Shown: in pieces, positions 59,149-64,000 of the stretch
How positions within the stretch are numbered: position 1 is the stretch's first letter
Layout: each line of letters begins with the position of its first letter
Origin: Himantopus leucocephalus
Taxonomy: Eukaryota; Chordata; Aves; Charadriiformes; Recurvirostridae
Assembly (NCBI GenBank): GCA_003993805.1
Contig: RSEF01000019.1
Span: forward strand, 12,031,138 to 12,095,137
Direction: 5' to 3'
DNA: 64,000 nt
Program-made: the position numbers and the translations under genes
Notes under the pieces: generated by a model
Told to the model about the DNA's origin: nothing
The model's database searches: none
The model's input: only the letters and a program-made list of their open reading frames with translations

Positions 59149-61540
59149 TGGTATTTATATAGATTTTTTTTTTTTGTCGTTTCTATGTTTGTTTTTTTAA
59201 AAAAGGGCAAGACTGCATTCTGTAAACTGGAAAACAAAATCACCTTACTCAAACTCCATGCTGTTCATTGTAATCTGCACAGAAATGAGAGTGGATTTGA
59301 CATTGTAAGCTGTCTTCCCTTTCCAAAAGTGAGCCTCGACGCCAGCCTTTGCCAAATGTGTCCCTTCTCCTCCCGTCCTGCGTTAACCCCCGTTACCCCA
59401 CCGCGGGAGGACGACTGCATATCTACCCGTCTCCTTCCCGCTTGAAGCTGGGTTTCAGAAGTGCCAGTCAGATGTGGAAAGCCACCGGCTGCTCCGAGCC
59501 ATTCTGCAGGTTCTTGCTTCCCCGGAGAACCTGCGCTTGAAGGGTCTGCTCCAAATTTCAGAAAATTATTTTACGGTTCCCGAGCAGTTTGCCTAAATCA
59601 AAGCTCCTCACTTCTAGCCGTGCATATCAGCAAATTGTGTGTGTGCCGTAGGAGCAGAGAGAAAGGCTCTTGGCCGTGGCAGGAGAGCTCTGGGTCCTGT
59701 CTGCAGTCCCGTGGCAGGTCTGTGGCAGAAGAGCGTGTCTGAGCTGGTGCTTGGCTCTGGCCCAGACCTGCCCTCCGGGGAGGAGCGAAGCAGAGAGAAG
59801 ATGCAGAATGGCTCCAGCTGCTGAAAGCCCAGCATGGAGAGGACGCGGTGTGGGAGGAGCAGCGTAGACAAGGCCGTGCCTAGAAAGCAGCGCTGATGCT
59901 GCAGAGCCTTGCGGGTTCCGATGGGACGAGCTCATCTTGAGCCGGAGAGGAGCGCAGGGCACTGGAGCACTGTGGAATATTGGGAAGCAGCGTGCATCTG
60001 CCCTGGGGAAGGGGTGTCCGTAACCCCCCAGCTTGCCCATGACCATCAGCTGAGGATAGCCTGGCAGTTCGCAAGGTAACCCCACCTCGCTGCCCTCCTG
60101 TAGGTGCCAGGGATCCTCCCGCACGGCGTTGCAGAGCCTGCATGCCCACAGCCCGGGCGTGGGGCCGTCAGCATGTCTCTCCTCCACCAGGAGTGCGCAC
60201 TTCATCCCTCCCCTTCCGAGGAGCTTGAGCTTTGCTGGGGGGGTTGTCACCTGTGCTAGCTGCAGGCTGGAGCACAGCCCGAAGTAGCCCAACACAGTCC
60301 CGTCTTGGGCCAAATAGCACGTCATCCCAGGCCATTTCGGTCGCTAGAAGTCACCCAAGTGCCTGGCCCAGGAGGCCAGATACTTCTTTGGGACGCTGAA
60401 AGACATATGGCTTCTCCTAGCCAGCTCCAGCTGGCTTGGGAGCTGGGTGTGGAAAGGCCAAGTGGCTCGTGTCATCTTGTGAAGGACAATTTCAGTCCTT
60501 GCCTCTCCCACAAGCTTCACTGGGCCCCGCTGCCCACCATTCCTGACCCAAGGACCTGTCTGCCTGGGGACAGGGTGCCACCAAGCCTGCTCTGCGTTGG
60601 AGGGAACGGGCTTGGCTGGCAACGTGTCCTGGTGACAAGCATCTGCTTGGGAGGGGAAAGCCCTGTGTATAGTTTGTTCCCTTGAGAAGGGAGGAGGAGG
60701 AGGAAGAGGATTAGGTTTCTTTGTCCAGCTTGATCTCAGGAGAAATGCCCTATGGGAAGGTTCTTCCATGCAGACTAGAAACGCTGCTTCCTCCCGGTAC
60801 TCTTCTGCTGTCTGGGTGCTTTGGCTGGGGAGGGCAGCGGAGGGGCAAAGCCCTCGTGGGGAGGTGTTTTGCTGTCCCCTTGTCCTTAGCTCTGGCCCAG
60901 CGCAAGTGTGGTTTTTCTCTGGGAAGCCTGGGAACAGGCGGAGGGAGTCGGGGAAGGTGGTTCTCTCACAGAGTTATGAAGGCCTTGGAGGTCTGGAGGC
61001 TCTGACCTGGACAGCAGGAAAGGGAACGGGCTGGAGGGACGTGTTGGATGCAGCTCTCTGGGAGCCCTGGGTTCTCCTTGGCCAGTGTCTGGGGGTTGAA
61101 GGCACCAAGCCCTGGCATCAGAGCTCTCTGCCTGGGGGACGGTTGTCCCTTCTCTGTGCTGGTGGCTCATGGTTGGGTGGTGGCTCGTTCCTGGTTCTGG
61201 TGGCCGCCCCACGAGAGCTTCGTGCCACCTGCTGAGCATCACAGGGGAGCAGCACCTCCAGGGTGCTCAGCAGCTGACAAGCCTCGCTGATGGAGGGGGT
61301 GTTAGGAGAAACGCGTTGTTTTAAGGGCATTTTTGTACAAAGCAACTGTTCTTTTGGTCTCTTGCAAAGCCCTCGTGGAGGACGCTTTATTGTTTACATT
61401 GACTCCTGTACAATATCTCGGCCATCGCCTCCCCCCTCGCCCGCCCCGTCTCCGGCTGTACTGTAACGTGTGAGCCTTGCACAAACGGATAGCGTGTGCG
61501 TGAAACTGGTTTTTACACTGCGTTCTGTTGCACTCGATGG

Positions 61541-61563
61541 TGTGTGTGCGTGTGTGCGTGTGT
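61541..61563. repeat. GT-rich simple repeat in the 3' UTR
   Basis: TGTGTGTGCG and variants. This is an imperfect dinucleotide repeat. Confidence 0.8.
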
Positions 61564-62427
61564 CCGGTCTGCTTGAGAAGTTGTGACATGTACAAATCTC
61601 TCCCTTTTTGGCCCTTTTCTGGGGTCACGGTCCCAGCGGGTGGCAGGAGGTGATGCCGCTTCAGGCTCACTTGGGTGTTAAACGGGGCAGGGATTAGCTC
61701 TGTGTCCCTCTGCCGGCGAAGGCCTGGTGGAAGGTATCTCCCACCCCAGCTCCGGCTGCTGCCGGGGTCCTCCTGGGAGGACGGAGCTGCTGGGAATGGG
61801 CACGGGCACCAGGGCACTGCGCCCGCCCGGGGGCTCTGAGAGCCCCGCAGCTCTCCCAGCCCAGCGGCAGGAGGAAGCCATACCTGCCGCAGGTCCCCTG
61901 CTCCCGTTGCGGTGCGTCCTGCCTTAATCCGGTCGTAGCTCCACGCGAACCCCCATGCTTCTCCCCAAGGGAGGGACCCCCCCGAGCCCTTGCTGGCGTG
62001 GGGCAGAGGCGGGCGCTGGCCTGGCGCAGGAGGGGGCTGGGCTGGGCAGAGGGGCTCTCGGTCACCCTCCGGCAGCGCTAACAGCCCGCCCGCGCTGTAG
62101 ACATCTCTGTTGGCACAGAAGAAGGTGCCAGTGCCTTTTATTTTCCTTTATGGAGATGTGATGTCCGTGCGCTGGTTTGTTTGATCGTCACCCTGGGGCC
62201 GGGCAGTCCGGCCGTGCCGTGTGCTGGAGCACGAGCCCTCGGGGACGGCTGGCGGTGGAGTTGCGAACCGGGGAGGGGAGCGCTTGTGTCTGCCCCTCCT
62301 GGATCTTCCTTGGTGGCTGGGATCGTCCCCTTCCCCCCCCTAAAGACTTTATGACCGATGTGCTCAGCTGTTTTTAAATGTGAACTTGTGCACTGATGTG
62401 CAGATCCAATGTTCTTGTTACCGAATG

Positions 62428-62433
62428 AATAAA
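62428..62433 (+). terminator. SSH2: SSH2 polyadenylation signal AATAAA
   Basis: Canonical hexamer followed by TTTTATTTT, then a GT/G-rich downstream region from about 62456. Cleavage is expected near 62445-62455. Confidence 0.85.
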
Positions 62434-62450
62434 GTTTTATTTTGAAGATG

Positions 62451-64000
62451 ACACGGGCGTGCTGCCTCCTGTTTGGGATCGGGGCTGGGGGCCATGGGTG
62501 ATCTGTGCTGCCGTCGCAGGACGGGGTGCCAGTGGTAGTCTGGGGAGTCAGAGTGGGGTTTTTCGCTTGTGTCCCCTGCCAGAAGCGTAGAGGGACCCAT
62601 CCTGTCCCAAGTGACCTCCTGTGTGGGGACTGAGGAGCTGTGCGCCTGAGTAGGTGCTCTCCCAAGTTCCTCCTGCTCTTGCGGGGAAGATGCCGGGGGC
62701 TGAGAATGTAAAACTGCCGGGATGCTGCGGGTGCCCTCGCTGCACCGCTGCAGGCGGAGGAGCTGTGGGGAGGGTCCTGGGGTTTAAGCTCTAAGGAGGA
62801 TGCGAGGTTTTAGCCAGACCCTGGACCAGACCCACCATGGCCCACCCAGGAGCTGAGCCGGATCCAAGCACCGAACAACCACAGCGCAAGTGGATCTCTG
62901 TGTTGGGAAACAGCCCATCTCAGGTAAGTTGGTTTTGCTCCGTCGTTGCCCCTGTCGTGGCAAGCAAGTGTGGCGCAAAGGTCTCTGCGGGCTGCCCGGC
63001 CGTGGGGACCAGTGGGGCTGCGAGTAAAGGGGTATGGAGAGAGCCGAATCCCCCAGGGCACAGCCTCACGGTCCCTGCATGGAGCTCCCGGCTCGGCCAG
63101 GGCTGAGCTGGCACCAGGGTGTGGAGCCCGGGGTGCAGGGCCATCGCTGGGGGGGATGGCAGTGTCCCCTGGGGTGACCCATCCCTCCCTGCTCCCCCCG
63201 GCACTGGTGGGGGAAAGGCTTCCTGGGGCCTTTTCTCCCGTTGCTGGGGATGTGGCTTGTGGTTGGGGACATGGGACACAGGGCTCGCTCCGTCCCCAAG
63301 CTCTAAGGGCAGAGCAAGCCAGGGCCGTGGTGGGACGGGACAGGCAGGGGGTGCCTCTGCAGCCCCCTCCCTCCCTCCCTGCCACCCCTTTGGCCGGGCG
63401 AGCAAGGATGTCACCTTTTCCCTGCCTTTTTGCCAGCTGCCCCCTCCTGCCCGGCTCAGCCAATGCTCGGCTGGCTCCGCTCGGTGCCCTTGTAGGGTCC
63501 AGGGCTTTGCTGCCTTTCCAGGAACCATGGCTCCCCTCCCGTGGGTCCCTGAGCCCTACAATCCCTTAATCCCCTTGGGCCAGGGCATCCCCGCGGGGCC
63601 GGGCTCTGCTCAATCCCAAATCTGGCTTCTGAATGTGCCTGTAACCATCCCGCTGTGCAGGGCCGGGGGGTGATGTGGGCTCACCCCCGTGGGGCTGCAG
63701 CCCCCGTTGCCCCCCAGGGGCAGTGGCGGGGAGGGGTGGGGGGGAAGGCGGTGAGCCCGTGGGGTGCTGTGGGTGTCGGGAGCCCCCGGGCTCAGCCCAT
63801 GGCGAGGGTCTCCGTGGGGCTGGAGTGGCCCCAGCGTGCAGGGGGGACCCGTCGCAGCCCTGTGGGATGTGTCCCCGTGGAGGGACACCCGGGGGGGGTG
63901 TGTGTGTGTCACCCTCCCCTTGCTTCCCCCCAGTGCTTTAGGAAGATGCTGCCTGGCAGGAGGTGGCAGAGGGGCTTCTCCTGCCCCCCCCCCCCCCCCC
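62451..64000. other. GC-rich intergenic sequence 3' of SSH2
   Basis: No exon was recognised. Several long stop-free frames exist on both strands but are low-complexity and GC-driven. I looked for the start of CORO6, which I recall lies downstream of SSH2 in mammals, and did not find it. The window ends in C(17). Confidence 0.6.
63984..64000. repeat. C(17) homopolymer at the window end
   Basis: Homopolymer cut by the window edge; its true length is unknown. Confidence 0.9.

Larger units (their letters stand above)
58132..62450 (+). other. SSH2: SSH2 3' untranslated region (about 4.3 kb)
   Basis: It runs from the stop codon to a cleavage region about 20 bases after the only AATAAA I saw downstream of the stop. 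The proximal part is T-rich with a Pumilio-type TGTATATA at 59141-59148. The distal part (about 59700-62400) is GC-rich. A GT-rich simple repeat lies at 61541-61563. The long stop-free frames here, on both strands, look like GC-driven chance. Confidence 0.8.

Noticed and set aside
59627..60325. 232-codon minus-strand frame in the 3' UTR
   Set aside because: GC-rich UTR sequence with no recognisable motif. A transcript in this direction is not supported.
62810..63569. Long frames on both strands downstream of SSH2
   Set aside because: Low-complexity, GC-driven, and with no match to the expected neighbouring gene CORO6.
1..64000. CR1 retrotransposon, CRISPR array, endogenous virus or mitochondrial insert
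   Set aside because: No string matching the usual avian CR1 3' region, no regularly spaced repeats, and no viral or mitochondrial coding stretch was recognised by eye. A repeat-library search would be decisive.

Overview
The window is vertebrate nuclear DNA and carries one protein-coding gene, on the + strand: SSH2, the slingshot-2 cofilin phosphatase. I joined 14 coding exons by eye. Every junction is GT-AG, the phases agree throughout, and the 4128 coding bases give a 1375-residue protein plus stop. I recall human SSH2 as about 1423 residues. The compact introns (largest 20 kb), an L1/Alu-free and repeat-poor background, and one decayed tRNA-Ile-like SINE relic suggest a bird, perhaps a passerine or near relative. 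This is an inference, because no species-specific marker was found.

Layout: 1-6000 is non-coding flank, either intergenic or an intron of a longer transcript that starts upstream. A GC- and CpG-rich island at about 6050-6960 holds the promoter and a short first coding exon (6424-6479) with the alternative N-terminus beginning MIPYFSDNAVISQ. Intron 1 (6480-26499) is 20 kb of non-coding sequence with homopolymer runs and the three places where the assembly has N bases. From 26500 to 43202 exons 2-9 encode the slingshot N-terminal (SSH-N) domain and the DEK-C domain. Exons 10-12 (46078-49690) encode the dual-specificity phosphatase domain with its HCKMGVSRS loop. Exons 13-14 (54004-58131) encode the long, poorly conserved regulatory tail, which ends in a conserved basic segment. 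A single 3' UTR of about 4.3 kb runs to an AATAAA at 62428. The last 1.5 kb is GC-rich intergenic sequence.

Function: slingshot phosphatases remove the inhibitory phosphate from Ser3 of cofilin/ADF and so promote actin filament turnover. F-actin stimulates them and 14-3-3 proteins restrain them. The catalytic residues, the LHK and Trp positions described for F-actin activation of SSH1, and a 14-3-3-type RSAS site are all readable.

No CRISPR array, operon, viral gene or novel multi-gene system is present. The most interesting items are a 120-base stop-free intron 8 that could be an exitron, a strongly conserved inverted repeat pair inside intron 2, overlapping upstream reading frames and a G-quadruplex motif in the first-exon leader, and a tRNA-like SINE relic. 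Two poly-G tracts flank an N gap and look like a sequencing or assembly problem.
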